This document shows positions 41,201 through 63,527 of a stretch of 64,000 bases of DNA, one piece after another; position 1 is the first letter of the stretch; every line of letters starts with the position of its first letter. Source of the DNA: Streptomyces sp. NBC_01571 (GTDB taxonomy: Bacteria > Actinomycetota > Actinomycetes > Streptomycetales > Streptomycetaceae); NCBI RefSeq assembly GCF_026339875.1, contig NZ_JAPEPZ010000001.1, positions 1,798,001 to 1,862,000 of the forward strand, written 5' to 3'. The notes beneath the pieces are model-generated. The model was not told where the DNA came from and ran no database searches. It was given only the letters and a program-made list of their open reading frames with translations. Position numbers and translations under genes: made by a program.

Positions 41201-42830
41201 TCGCCGCGGCCCACGCCGGATTCGCCGAGGGTTCGCGCCAGTGCGTGCACCCGCCGGGCCAGTTCGCCGTAGCTGGTGGCACCGTCGGCGTCCACCACCG
41301 CGACGCGCTCCGGGGCCGATGCCGCGCGGGCCAGCACCAGGCCGGCCGCGGTCACGTCGCGCGGCCGGGCGACACGGGTGTCGTTGGCCCGGTCGACAAG
41401 GGCGCGTTCCGCCGCGGTGATGAGGGGCAGATCGCCGATCGGCCGGCGCGGATCGGCGGCCACGGTTTCCAGCAGCAGCCGGTAGTGCTCGGCCAGCCGG
41501 TCGGCCGTGGCCGGGTCGAACAGGTCACGGTCGTACTTGAGGTAGACCAACGCCTCCGACCCGCGCACCACCACCTCGACGACCAGCGGGTTCTCACCCT
41601 CCTGGGTCAGTTCGAGGGCGTCCTGGAAGACGGTCTGCCCGGCGGCCATGTCCTGGTCGCCGCCGACGCCCTGTTGCAGGTAGAAGCCGATGTCGAAGGA
41701 GACCGCGGCGCCGCTGGCGCGGCGCAGGTCACCGACCACGGCGGCGAACGGGTAGGAGCTGTGCTCCTCGGCCTGCGCCATGTGGTCGTGCACGGCGGTC
41801 ATCAGCTCGGCGAGGCTGCGCTGCGGGTCGCAGTCGATCCGTACCACCACCGCATTGATCAGGTACCCCACGGTGCGGTCGAACCGCTCGGAGATCCGGC
41901 CGTCGGTCGGCACCATGACGCTGATGTCGCGGTGGCCGGAGTGCCGGTGCAGCAGTGCGACGAAGGAACTCAGCAGCACGCTGAACGGGGTCAGCCCGGC
42001 CGCTCCTGCGACCTGGCGGAGGGCCGCCCAGGTCGCCTCCGGCAGCCGGAACTGCACCATCGCGCCGGTGTCGGTGGTGGGCGGCTCGACCCGGTGCCGA
42101 TCGGTGATCGCGTCGAGGACCGGACCGCTGGAGGCACCGGCCAGCTGGTCGAGCCACCAGCGGCGGTGCTTCTCGGCCTCCGGCCCGTCGAGCAGTTCCT
42201 GCTGGCGACGGACGAACTCGCGGTACGGGGTGGCCGGCTCGACCGGCGGCAGAACGCCTCGACCGGCCAGTGCGTCGTGGCAGGCCACGATGTCGCGCAG
42301 CAGCAGGTGGCTGGAGATCCCGTCGGTGATCATGTGGTGGAACACCAGGAGCAGCAGTGTCCGGCCACCGGGCGCCGCGATCAGCCACATCCGGTGCAGG
42401 GGGTCGTGCTCCAGGTCGAACGGGGTGTGCACCAGGCGCCGGATGCGCGCGGCGAATTCCCCGTCGGTGACATGCCCGAGGTCGAGCCGGACCACCTCGG
42501 CGGGGCGCTCGGTGATCTCCTGCACCGGCGTGGTCCCGTCCAGTCGGACGGCGATCCGCAGACCCGGCTGCCGCTCCACGACGGCGATCAGGGCCCGGGT
42601 GAGCACGTCCGGGTCGATCCCGTCGCCCAGCCACAGCCCCAGCGGCAGGTTATAGGAGGTGGTGCCGGGCCGGCTCGCGTGGATCGCCCAGAGCGCCGCC
42701 TGGCCGCGGCTGAGCGGGTACGGCCCCGGCTCCGGTGCCGGAGCGGTCAGGCCGCGCAGCAGCGACTCGGCGATCTCGTCCGGCAGCTCACCGGAGGCGA
42801 CCGCGGCGAGGACGTCGCGCAGTGCCGGGC

Positions 42831-42834
<4 letters not shown>
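38242..42834 (-). CDS. NRPS-PKS hybrid: C-A-PCP-KS (glycine-type A domain)
   Basis: A 1530-residue hybrid that should insert an amino acid in mid-chain. The C domain has HHMITDG at 166-172. The A domain (about 500-960) has YTSGSTGRPKG, NMYGPTE, YRTGDLARW and NAKID; by-eye pocket residues D-I-L-Q-L-G-M-I-W-K match known glycine codes. The PCP has Ser1030. The KS (Cys1266 in [26 protein letters not shown]) stops directly after the GGSNVHVVV strand, and its flanking subdomain begins the next protein. The start ATG overlaps the previous stop (ATGA). The open frame extends upstream only as a shadow of the previous gene. A TTA codon occurs at residue 772. The order C-A(Gly)-PCP-KS in mid-assembly line matches KirAIII, where glycine forms the amide linking the two elfamycin halves. 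Confidence 0.95.
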
Positions 42835-55922
<13,088 letters not shown>

Positions 55923-55948
55923 GTGTTCTCTCCCGGTGGTTTCGCAGC

Positions 55949-58900
55949 TCAGCGGTGGGAACGGTCGAGCGCGGCGGCCGCGACCGGCGTGACGGTGAGA
56001 TCGAGGCGCGCCGACCGGACCGGTGTCGCGGCGGGGCGGGCGGGTCTCGTGGGGATCTCGGCGCGGCGAGGCCAGTACCGGCGACGCCGGTACTCCGGTG
56101 CCGGGAGCGGAGCCCGGCCGGTCCCCTCGGGCGTGCCGGGGCCGAGTACGACGTGGGCGTTGGTTCCGCCGAATCCGAAGGCGCTGACCGCGACTCGGCT
56201 GCCGGCGGGCAGCTCGGTCGTCGTACGCGCGGGGAAGAACGGTGACTCGGCGAACGCGAACCGCGGATTGGGCCGCTCGCAGTGCAGGGTCGGGACGATC
56301 AGCCCGTGCCGGAGCGTCTGCACGGCCTTGATGAATCCGGCGATCCCGGCCGCGCTGAGCAGGTGTCCCATCGAACTCTTGACACTGCCGATCCCGCAGT
56401 ACTGCTGGTCGCCGGTGTGCTGCCGGTAGACGGCGGTCAGCGCCTGCAACTCGATCGGGTCGCCGATCATCGTGCCGGTGCCGTGCGCCTCGACGTAGCC
56501 GATGGTGCGGGCGTCGATGCCGCCGCGGGCGAGCACATCGGTGATCAGCGCCCGCTGGGCGTGCCCGTTCGGGGTGGTGTGGCCCATCGTGCGGCCGTCG
56601 TTGTTGACACCGGACGCTTCGATAACCGCGAGGATCCGGTCGCCGTCGCGTTCGGCGTCGTCGAGACGCTTCAGCATCACGAGCCCAGCGCCCTCACCGG
56701 GGACGAAGCCGTCGGCGGACTCGTCGAAGGTGCGGCAGCGTCCGGTGGGTGACAGCGCCTTGCCGGCGCTGAGCATCAGATACGGCTCCTCGTCCAGCAG
56801 CAGGTCCACGCCGCCGGCCAACGCCATCTCGGACTCGCCCAGCATCAGACTCTGCGCCGCCAGGTGCACGCTGACCAGCGCCGACGAGCACGCGCTGTCG
56901 ACCACGAGGTTCGGCCCGGCGAGGTCGAGGAAGTGCGACACGTGCGCCGCGATGTAGTTCTGGTTGATCCCGACGATGGACTCGCGGGTCAGCGGCCGCA
57001 GGTGTTCGCGGTGGTTGCCGGTCCGGCCACCAACGAAGACGCCGACTCGGCGGCCGCGCAACTCCTCGTCGGTGTACCCGGCGTCGCGGACGCACTCGAC
57101 GGCGACCTCCAGCGTCTTGCGCACCAGGGGGTCGAGCTGCCGTGCCGTCTCGTCGTCGAAGCCGAAGTAGTCCGGGTCGAACAGGGCGGCGTCGTCGAGG
57201 AAGCCGCCCCACCGGCTCTGGCTGAACCCGGGGCCGCCGTCCGGTCGGTAGAGCGCCGTGGTGTCCCACCGATCCGCCGGCACGTCGCCGACCATGTCCC
57301 GCCCGGCGAGCAGTGCCTGCCACAGCTGTCCCGGGTCGGCGGCGCCGGGCAGCCGGCAGCCCGTCCCGATGACCGCGATCCGCATCGGCGCGCCGTCAGG
57401 GGCGGGCGTGCGCGCCGGCGCGGCGGACGCCACCGGGCCGGTGGCCGAGGCGGGCACCCCTGCGGCGGTGAGCGCGGCGGCAAGCCGGGCCAGTGTCGGA
57501 TGCTCCTGGAGCAGGCTGGGATCCACGACGTCGCCGAGCGCCGCCTCCAGATCACGGACCAGCTCGGCCATCAGCAGCGAGTCCACGCCGAGGTCGACGA
57601 GGCGGGTGTCGGGCCGCAGCAGGGAACGTTCGGTGCGAGTAGTCCGGGCCACCACGTCGGCCAGCCAGTCGATGCCGGCCGGCTCCAGCTCATCCGCCGG
57701 GGCGACGACCGGCGCCGGAGCCGTCTCGGGGGCACGCCGCGGCGCCCGGAACAGCTCGTCGGCCGGTACTGCCATCCGGCCAGTCAGACAGGGCAGCAGA
57801 ATCGGTTCACCAGGCACCCGCAGCGCCAGGTCAAGCAGACGCAGCGCGTCGGCCTCCGCCAGGTCGGGGATGCCCAGCTCGTTCCCGGCGCTGGTGCGCC
57901 GCTCGCCCATCCCGACGTCCCGCCAGAGCGGCCACCGCAGCGACCGGACTACGCACCCGGGCTCTTCCGCGTGCGCCTCGGCGAAGTCGTCGAGGACGTT
58001 GTTGGCCGCGGCGTAGTCCAGATAGCCCCCGGCCAGCCGGGGCGACCCGGCCGCGATCGAGGAGAACAGCACCATGAGCCGCGGCAACCGGCTGCCGAAC
58101 GCCGCCCATAGTGTCTCGACGGCAAGTTTGGGGCGTAGCACGTCATCGATCTCGTCAGCCGTCTTGGCCAGGAACGACCGGGGTCGGCGCATGACCCCCG
58201 CGCAGTGGAAGACCGCCGCGATCCCGTCGGCGCGGCCTCGATGCCGGTTGATCAGCCGGCGCAGCGTAACCACGTCGTTCAGCGCATGGGTGTGGACGGA
58301 AAGCTTCACGTCCCGTTCGGCGAGGGCCAGCAGGGCGGTGAGGCGCGCGCGCAGCAGCGGGTCGGTCGACGGATCGGCGACCAGGGACGTCCAACGGTTG
58401 CGGGCAGGCAGCTCGGAGCGACCGATCAGGACGAGGTGCCGCGCGCCCCGGTCGACCAGGTGCTCGGCGAGGCGCAGGCCGATCCCGCCAACGCCCCCGG
58501 TGATCAGAACGGCGCCCCGGTCCAGACCGGTCAGCGGGTCGAAGTCGCCGGGCTGGGCGAACCCGGCCACGCGGCGCCGCCGCCGGGAGCTGGTGTACCG
58601 GATCTCGGTCTCCTGGTCGTCGGCCGTACTCTCGGCCGCGACCGCGGCGGCCAGGTCGGCCAAGTCACCGTCGACCCGGACGGTGCGGGAGATCACCGTG
58701 GGCAGTTCTCCGGAGACGGCACGGTAGAAGCAGGCCAGCGCCGAGCGGCGAGCGCCGCTGATGTGCAGACAGCGCAGGCCGGTACGCGGATACCGGCTGA
58801 GCACCTCGCGCAGTGCCTCAATCCGCTCGGTGACCAGCGCGCCCGGTTCTTTCCAGTCGACCAGATCGGCGACGCCGGTCAGGCCCTGCACGGCGGGCAG

Positions 58901-61900
58901 CGGATCACCGGGTCGATGCGCAACGGCGTCGTCGCCGAACAGCGTCGGCGCCAGGCTCGGGTCCGTCGTGAGGACCAGGAAGCGGCCGCGCTGAGCCGAC
59001 GCGGGTGGCGGCGCGTCCTGCCAGTCCGCAGTGAGGAACTGAGGGGCAGCGGTGGGCGCCGCCCAGTGCTGGTCCCGGCGGAACGGGTAGGTCGGCAGCG
59101 ACACGATGGGGGCGACCGGCACTGGGCCCTCGATCCCGGCGTCGCCGGTGAGCGGCTCGGCCTCGACGGCGGCGGCCAGCGCCTCCGCGAGCTCGCCGAG
59201 GTCGGCCGCCGTGACGGTGACGCGGCAGGCCAGCGTGGCCCGGCCGGTGCTCATCGTCCGAGCGATCGAGGCGAGCGGAGGCGCTTGCGGTGACCGCACC
59301 ACGTTCAACAGCGCGACGAGCGCGTCCCGCAGGGCCTGCGGGGTGCGAGCCGACACCGGCACCGCCACCCGGCCGGTCGGCAGCGCCTCGGCGGCGGGCG
59401 GTGCCTCCTCCAGGACCACGTGCGCGTTCGTGCCGCCCATGCCGAACGAGCTGACCCCGGCGCGGCGGGGGCCGCCTCCGGGCGGCGGCTCCCATGCGGC
59501 CTGTTCCAGCTGGAGCCGCAGCGGCGACCCGGACAGGTTGATCATGCGGTTCGTCCGGCGCACATTGCGGGTGGCCGGCAGGGTCCGGTGGCGCATCGCG
59601 AGAATGACTTTGATCATTCCGGCGATACCGGCGGCGGCCTCCAGATGACCGATGTTGGTCTTGAGGGATCCGATGCCGCAGTGCGGCGCGTCCGGCATCG
59701 GGTGCCGGCTCCGGTCGTACAGCCGGCGGAACGCCGCCACCATGGCCGACACCTCGATCGGGTCGCCCAGCCGGGTACCGGTGCCGTGCGCCTCAATGTA
59801 GCCGACGGTGGTGGGGTCGACTCCCGCCGTGGTGTACGCGCTGACCAGCAGGTCGGCCTGGGCTTCCGGGTTGGGCGCGGTGAACGACTGCGCCTGCCCG
59901 CCGTGGTTGACCGCCACCTCGCGGATGACCGCGTGCACCTGGTCGCCGTCGGCGAGCGCCCGGTCGAGGGGTTTGAGCAGCAACGCGCACGCCCCCTCGC
60001 CGCGGACGTAGCCGTCGGCGCCGTCGTCGAACGTGTGGCAGCGGCCGCGTGGGCTCAGCACGCCGGCCCGCTGGTACGCCGCGTGCCGTCCCGGGTCGCA
60101 CAGCACGTTCACGCCGCCCGCGAAGGCCTGGTCGCATTCTCCGGCCCGCAGCGCCGCGATGGCCTGGGCGACCGCGACCAGCGACGACGAGCAGAGGGTG
60201 TCCACGGTGACGCTCGGGCCGCGCAGGCCCAGGGCGTACGAGACCCGGTTGGCCACCAGCGACGGGGAGACCGCGACGCTCAAGTGCGGTTCGTCGCGAC
60301 CGGCGTGCTCGGCCAGAACGGTGGCGTAGTCGGAGTGGCACACCCCGGTGAAGACGCCGGTCAGGCTGCCCGCCAGCGTGGTGGGATCCTGTCCGGCATC
60401 CTCGGCCGTCGCCCACGCCACCTCGAGCATGAGTCGCTGCTGGGGATCCATCAGCGCAGCCTCGCGGGGACTGATGGTGAAGAATTCGTGGTCGAAGCGG
60501 CGGATATCGTCGAGCAGCGCCGCTCGGCCCACCAGATCCGGGTGCGCGGCGGTGTCCCAGCGGTCGACCGGGATGTCGCGGATCGCGTCCTCGTCGCGGC
60601 CGAGCAGGTCCCACAGCTCACCCACGCTGTCCGCCCCGGGGAAACGTCCGGCCATGCCGATCACCGCGATCGGCGCCGCGGCGTCCGGCTTCGGTACGGC
60701 CGTGGCGGCGACCGGCGAGGGCTCGTGGCCCTCGCCGCGGATCACCCGCGCCATGGCGGCGGTGGTGAAGGCCTGGAACATGGCGCTGGGATCGATCTGC
60801 CGGCCGTGTTCGTCGTGGGCCAGCGCCACGACCTCGGCCAGCGCGACGCTGTCCAGGCCGTACCGGCGCAGGTCGTCGTCGGCGGTCAGGGAGCCGGCGG
60901 GCCGGCCCAGCGCCCGTTCCAGCAGAGGCAGCAGCACCGCGTCCAGGTCGTCGGTCGCGGGCGCCGGGTCCGGCGGGGCCGTCGCGGCGCGGGTGGTGAC
61001 GGCGTCACCCCAGAGTCCGCCGAACACGCTGGGCCCGCGCAGTGCCTTGACCGTCTCGATCCGGGCCAGCGGCCTGTTGTCATCCTCGCGCAGCAACGTC
61101 GAGGTCAGCACCGCCCGGTGACCGTCCTCCAGGCGCAGGTCGTCGAGCCGGTATCGCACGGTGTCCTCGGCGCCGCAGTTCGCCAGATACACGACGTCGC
61201 GGCTGACGGCGGCGGCCGCGGTGGCCCACTCGCCGCCTGGCGCCAGCGAGTGCAGGTACCGGCGCTCGCCGTGGTCGTTGATGTGCGGGTAGGAGGCGAA
61301 GTAGAGCAGGCCGAGGGCGTTGACGTCGACGACCGGGTTGAGTTCGTAACGCTCGGTGTGCAACCCGGGGCCGTCCGGGTGGTGCCTGCTCCGCGCCTGG
61401 AAGTCGTGCAGGAAGGCCAGTTGGTCGGCGTCCGGCTCACGGGCCGGCAGGCGGCCGGGGAACTGGGGCACGCCAGGGACCAGCCAGTTGCGGTCCGAGC
61501 GGCGGACGAAGACGGTGAGCAGCCGGACGTCGACGTGTGCCGTACCGGTGGCGAACCGGATGTCGGACAGGAACCGCCGGTCGTCCAGTCTGGTCAGTTC
61601 ACCGCTCATCTTGCCTTCGTCGAGCTCGGCGAAGGAGGCGAGCGAGGCACTCGCGGTGTGCCGGACCCGAACGAAGGCCGGCAGTAACCGGGTGCCGTCG
61701 GCGTCGGCAAGTTTGTTGACCGAGGTGCCGAAATACTCACCGATCAACGACCAGTGCAGGTCGCCGGACTCACGTAACAGCCAGTTCTCGGAGAGGCCAC
61801 CGGTGGCGAGCGTCGGCAGCCCCAGAACGACGCGCCGGGCGGTCACGAGGCAGAACCAGAGGCGTGGTGACCGGGGAGCTGCACGTAGCCGTGCTGCCAC
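55949..61900 (-). CDS. Trans-AT PKS loading protein: LnmK-like AT/DC-ACP / KS-KR-ACP / KS
   Basis: First PKS of the line, 1983 residues. Residues 19-310 resemble the LnmK/Pnap_2097 double hot-dog family (VVLGLPTLATGGLSENWLL and following). In leinamycin biosynthesis LnmK transfers methylmalonyl from CoA to an ACP and decarboxylates it to propionyl-ACP. Here the domain is fused to loading ACP Ser351. Then KS (Cys570, DTLCSSS), KR (GGVGGIG near 1131), ACP Ser1441 and KS Cys1671 (DSACSSA), whose module continues on the next protein. The terminal KS has DPLVR where most have DPQQR, as does the KS ending the 6320-residue protein. The start is GTG 61900, which has a stop just upstream and only a weak SD. 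GTG 61846 fits the family N-terminus better but has no SD. TTA codons occur at residues 42 and 72. Corresponds to KirAI by order. Confidence 0.93.
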   Translation of the reverse strand: MAARLRAAPRSPRLWFCLVTARRVVLGLPTLATGGLSENWLLRESGDLHWSLIGEYFGTSVNKLADADGTRLLPAFVRVRHTASASLASFAELDEGKMSGELTRLDDRRFLSDIRFATGTAHVDVRLLTVFVRRSDRNWLVPGVPQFPGRLPAREPDADQLAFLHDFQARSRHHPDGPGLHTERYELNPVVDVNALGLLYFASYPHINDHGERRYLHSLAPGGEWATAAAAVSRDVVYLANCGAEDTVRYRLDDLRLEDGHRAVLTSTLLREDDNRPLARIETVKALRGPSVFGGLWGDAVTTRAATAPPDPAPATDDLDAVLLPLLERALGRPAGSLTADDDLRRYGLDSVALAEVVALAHDEHGRQIDPSAMFQAFTTAAMARVIRGEGHEPSPVAATAVPKPDAAAPIAVIGMAGRFPGADSVGELWDLLGRDEDAIRDIPVDRWDTAAHPDLVGRAALLDDIRRFDHEFFTISPREAALMDPQQRLMLEVAWATAEDAGQDPTTLAGSLTGVFTGVCHSDYATVLAEHAGRDEPHLSVAVSPSLVANRVSYALGLRGPSVTVDTLCSSSLVAVAQAIAALRAGECDQAFAGGVNVLCDPGRHAAYQRAGVLSPRGRCHTFDDGADGYVRGEGACALLLKPLDRALADGDQVHAVIREVAVNHGGQAQSFTAPNPEAQADLLVSAYTTAGVDPTTVGYIEAHGTGTRLGDPIEVSAMVAAFRRLYDRSRHPMPDAPHCGIGSLKTNIGHLEAAAGIAGMIKVILAMRHRTLPATRNVRRTNRMINLSGSPLRLQLEQAAWEPPPGGGPRRAGVSSFGMGGTNAHVVLEEAPPAAEALPTGRVAVPVSARTPQALRDALVALLNVVRSPQAPPLASIARTMSTGRATLACRVTVTAADLGELAEALAAAVEAEPLTGDAGIEGPVPVAPIVSLPTYPFRRDQHWAAPTAAPQFLTADWQDAPPPASAQRGRFLVLTTDPSLAPTLFGDDAVAHRPGDPLPAVQGLTGVADLVDWKEPGALVTERIEALREVLSRYPRTGLRCLHISGARRSALACFYRAVSGELPTVISRTVRVDGDLADLAAAVAAESTADDQETEIRYTSSRRRRRVAGFAQPGDFDPLTGLDRGAVLITGGVGGIGLRLAEHLVDRGARHLVLIGRSELPARNRWTSLVADPSTDPLLRARLTALLALAERDVKLSVHTHALNDVVTLRRLINRHRGRADGIAAVFHCAGVMRRPRSFLAKTADEIDDVLRPKLAVETLWAAFGSRLPRLMVLFSSIAAGSPRLAGGYLDYAAANNVLDDFAEAHAEEPGCVVRSLRWPLWRDVGMGERRTSAGNELGIPDLAEADALRLLDLALRVPGEPILLPCLTGRMAVPADELFRAPRRAPETAPAPVVAPADELEPAGIDWLADVVARTTRTERSLLRPDTRLVDLGVDSLLMAELVRDLEAALGDVVDPSLLQEHPTLARLAAALTAAGVPASATGPVASAAPARTPAPDGAPMRIAVIGTGCRLPGAADPGQLWQALLAGRDMVGDVPADRWDTTALYRPDGGPGFSQSRWGGFLDDAALFDPDYFGFDDETARQLDPLVRKTLEVAVECVRDAGYTDEELRGRRVGVFVGGRTGNHREHLRPLTRESIVGINQNYIAAHVSHFLDLAGPNLVVDSACSSALVSVHLAAQSLMLGESEMALAGGVDLLLDEEPYLMLSAGKALSPTGRCRTFDESADGFVPGEGAGLVMLKRLDDAERDGDRILAVIEASGVNNDGRTMGHTTPNGHAQRALITDVLARGGIDARTIGYVEAHGTGTMIGDPIELQALTAVYRQHTGDQQYCGIGSVKSSMGHLLSAAGIAGFIKAVQTLRHGLIVPTLHCERPNPRFAFAESPFFPARTTTELPAGSRVAVSAFGFGGTNAHVVLGPGTPEGTGRAPLPAPEYRRRRYWPRRAEIPTRPARPAATPVRSARLDLTVTPVAAAALDRSHR

Positions 61901-61903
61901 CTA

Positions 61904-61938
61904 TCTGGCCCCGATATTCGGTGATATAACGGGCCAGA
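61904..61938. promoter_or_regulatory. 35-bp imperfect palindrome upstream of the PKS operon
   Basis: Perfect 8-bp arms (TCTGGCCC at 61904-61911, GGGCCAGA at 61931-61938) flank an AT-rich, partly symmetrical core. It lies immediately before the first possible PKS start. It could be a repressor operator or an mRNA hairpin covering the ribosome site. No regulator gene is in the window. Confidence 0.45.
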
Positions 61939-62152
61939 ACTCACACTCATCTGCATCAGTAAACTCCCGCGTGTCATCCGTTGCATACAGAACGTAACCC
62001 AGTGGATCACTCCCGTCTACAGCGCCTTGCGATCATTTTTCGCCTTACCGAGCGTGACCAACTGCCACTGAGGGAACGGGCAAGACGGTCATTCGTGCAG
62101 CACACACCGAAGAATGCCGGGACCCCCACTACCCACCTCGTGAGTCGAATTT

Positions 62153-62157
62153 GGAGG
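62153..62157 (+). promoter_or_regulatory. Shine-Dalgarno GGAGG for the leader ORF
   Basis: GGAGG lies five bases before GTG 62163. It is the only strong ribosome site ahead of the PPTase gene, which itself starts 50 bases further on with a weak site. Confidence 0.6.
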
Positions 62158-62162
62158 ATGCA

Positions 62163-62216
62163 GTGGACAAGACTTGCGACATTCGTCATACCGAGCAAGC
62201 GGGTGGTCACCCGTGA
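62163..62216 (+). CDS. 17-residue leader ORF overlapping the PPTase start
   Basis: GTG-initiated ORF encoding VDKTCDIRHTEQAGGHP. It has a good SD (GGAGG, 5-nt spacing), and its TGA (62214-62216) overlaps the GTG of the PPTase gene in a GTGA junction. Ribosomes finishing this ORF could restart on the PPTase. It may be a genuine leader peptide or the remnant of an upstream gene cut by a deletion. No function is recognised. Confidence 0.45.
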   Translation: MDKTCDIRHTEQAGGHP

Positions 62217-62908
62217 TCGCCGGAGCCGACGGCACCGGATTGCTGAACGCCCTCCTTCCATCCGGTGTCGCCGTTTCCGAGCTGTTCACCGACCCACTGC
62301 ACATCCACCTGCACCCACAGGAGGCGGCCGTCGTGGCCCGCGCAGTCGACAAGCGCCGCCGCGAGTTCGCCGCCGTCCGTCTCTGCGCACGCACCGCGCT
62401 GAGACGGATTGGAGTGACCCCCGGACCGATCCTGCCGGGGCCCAAGGGTGCACCGCAGTGGCCGGACGGAGTGATCGGCAGCATGACGCACTGTGACGGC
62501 TACCGGGCGGCAGCGGTAGCTCATCGCGCCACGTTCGCCTCGATCGGGATCGACGCCGAGCCGCACGCCGCTCTGCCCGACGGCGTGGAAAAGCTGACTG
62601 CGCTGCCCGAGGAGCGAGTGGCCCTGACCCGGCTGGCCGTCACCCACCCTCGTATCCACTGGGACCGGCTGCTGTTCAGCGCGAAAGAGAGTGTTTACAA
62701 AGCGTGGTTCCCATTGACCGGCCGCTGGCTGGACTTCACGGAATGCATCATCACGCCCGATCCGGAACGTCACACCTTCACGGCCGACCTGACCGTGCCC
62801 GGACCAGTCGTCGCCGGAAACCGGATCAGCCGGTTCACCGGACGCTGGCACGCCGGGGGTGACGCTCGACACGTCGTTACCGTTGTCACCGTGCCGTGGC
62901 CCGCATGA
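62213..62908 (+). CDS. Sfp/EntD-type 4'-phosphopantetheinyl transferase
   Basis: A 231-residue PPTase that should convert the ACPs and PCPs of the assembly line to holo form by moving phosphopantetheine from CoA to the conserved Ser. It has the family motifs SMTHC (90-94), GIDAEP (112-117, Mg-binding acids) and FSAKESVYKAW (155-165). GTG 62213 is chosen because the homologous N-terminus begins around here and because it overlaps the leader stop (GTGA). An upstream TTG at 62174 would add 13 unlikely residues. It is transcribed away from the PKS operon. A dedicated PPTase next to the loading PKS matches KirP of kirromycin. Being a broad Sfp type, it could also serve other clusters. Confidence 0.93.
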   Translation: MIAGADGTGLLNALLPSGVAVSELFTDPLHIHLHPQEAAVVARAVDKRRREFAAVRLCARTALRRIGVTPGPILPGPKGAPQWPDGVIGSMTHCDGYRAAAVAHRATFASIGIDAEPHAALPDGVEKLTALPEERVALTRLAVTHPRIHWDRLLFSAKESVYKAWFPLTGRWLDFTECIITPDPERHTFTADLTVPGPVVAGNRISRFTGRWHAGGDARHVVTVVTVPWPA

Positions 62909-62959
62909 CGGACCCCACCGGCCACGCCGGAAAACCCCCGACGTGATCGCTCGCGACCC

Positions 62960-63460
62960 TCAGTCGTGTCGGCCAGGGCGGGTACGTGCTCGGCCGGTTG
63001 ATCCGCTCCAGCGGGTTCGTCGACTGGATCAGCCAAGGTGGTCTGGTCGTCCTTGGCTTCCAGCAGCATCTGTTTGCCCGTGGGGAACTGGCTGCCGAGC
63101 ATGTCGGTGACGGTATCGACCTGGGCCCTCACCGCGCTCTGGCTGAGCTGGGTGATCGTGCGGATCGTCGCGGCGACCATCTCACCGGCGTCCTTCAGGA
63201 CCACGCCGAGGACCTCCCGGCCGCCGTCCTCGGTGATGCCGGTCGCGAAAACCACGGCCCGGGAGGCGATCTGGTGGTGGCCCCGAGCCTTGCAGTAGGT
63301 GACGCCGAGGTAGCTGTAGGGGAAACGGGTGCGGAACGCGGTCAACGGCTCGTCCGGGGCAGCGCAGATCCGGGAGACCTCGCTCTTGGACATCCCCGTG
63401 TCCAACCCCAGAACTTTGACCAGGTCGTTGACTCTGCTGCGCAATTCGCTGCGGGGGTGA
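62960..63460 (-). pseudogene. Decayed IS256-family transposase
   Basis: Reading leftwards, the frame contains LGLDTGMSKSEVSRICA, then a region related to the catalytic core, then VAATIRTI and DMLGSQFPTGKQMLLEAKDD. The line STNPLERINR follows only after a shift to another frame near 63,030. The N-terminal part is missing, the centre is deleted between LGVVLKD and VAATIRTI, and the first catalytic Asp of YLDATY is Gly (YLGVTY). It is therefore an inactive remnant. No inverted repeats were identified. Confidence 0.8.
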
Positions 63461-63527
63461 GGGCGGGGCGGCGATGATCGTTCCAGAGGCCGCTTCCTCT
63501 GTCGTGCGGCCGTGGAGGCGGTAGGAC

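Larger units (their letters stand above)
61901..62162. promoter_or_regulatory. Divergent intergenic region between PKS operon and PPTase gene
   Basis: This 262-bp non-coding region is A+T-richer than the genes and must hold the start signals for the leftward PKS operon and probably for the rightward PPTase. I could not assign confident -35/-10 boxes. Only the palindrome at 61904-61938 and the SD at 62153-62157 stand out. Confidence 0.6.

Noticed and set aside
62174..62212. TTG start 13 codons upstream for the PPTase
   Set aside because: No SD, atypical residues for the family, and GTG 62213 gives the expected N-terminus and a coupled overlap.
62918..62930. Small hairpin (CCGGC-cac-GCCGG) just after the PPTase stop
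   Set aside because: Only five base pairs and no T-run, so it is too weak to call a terminator.
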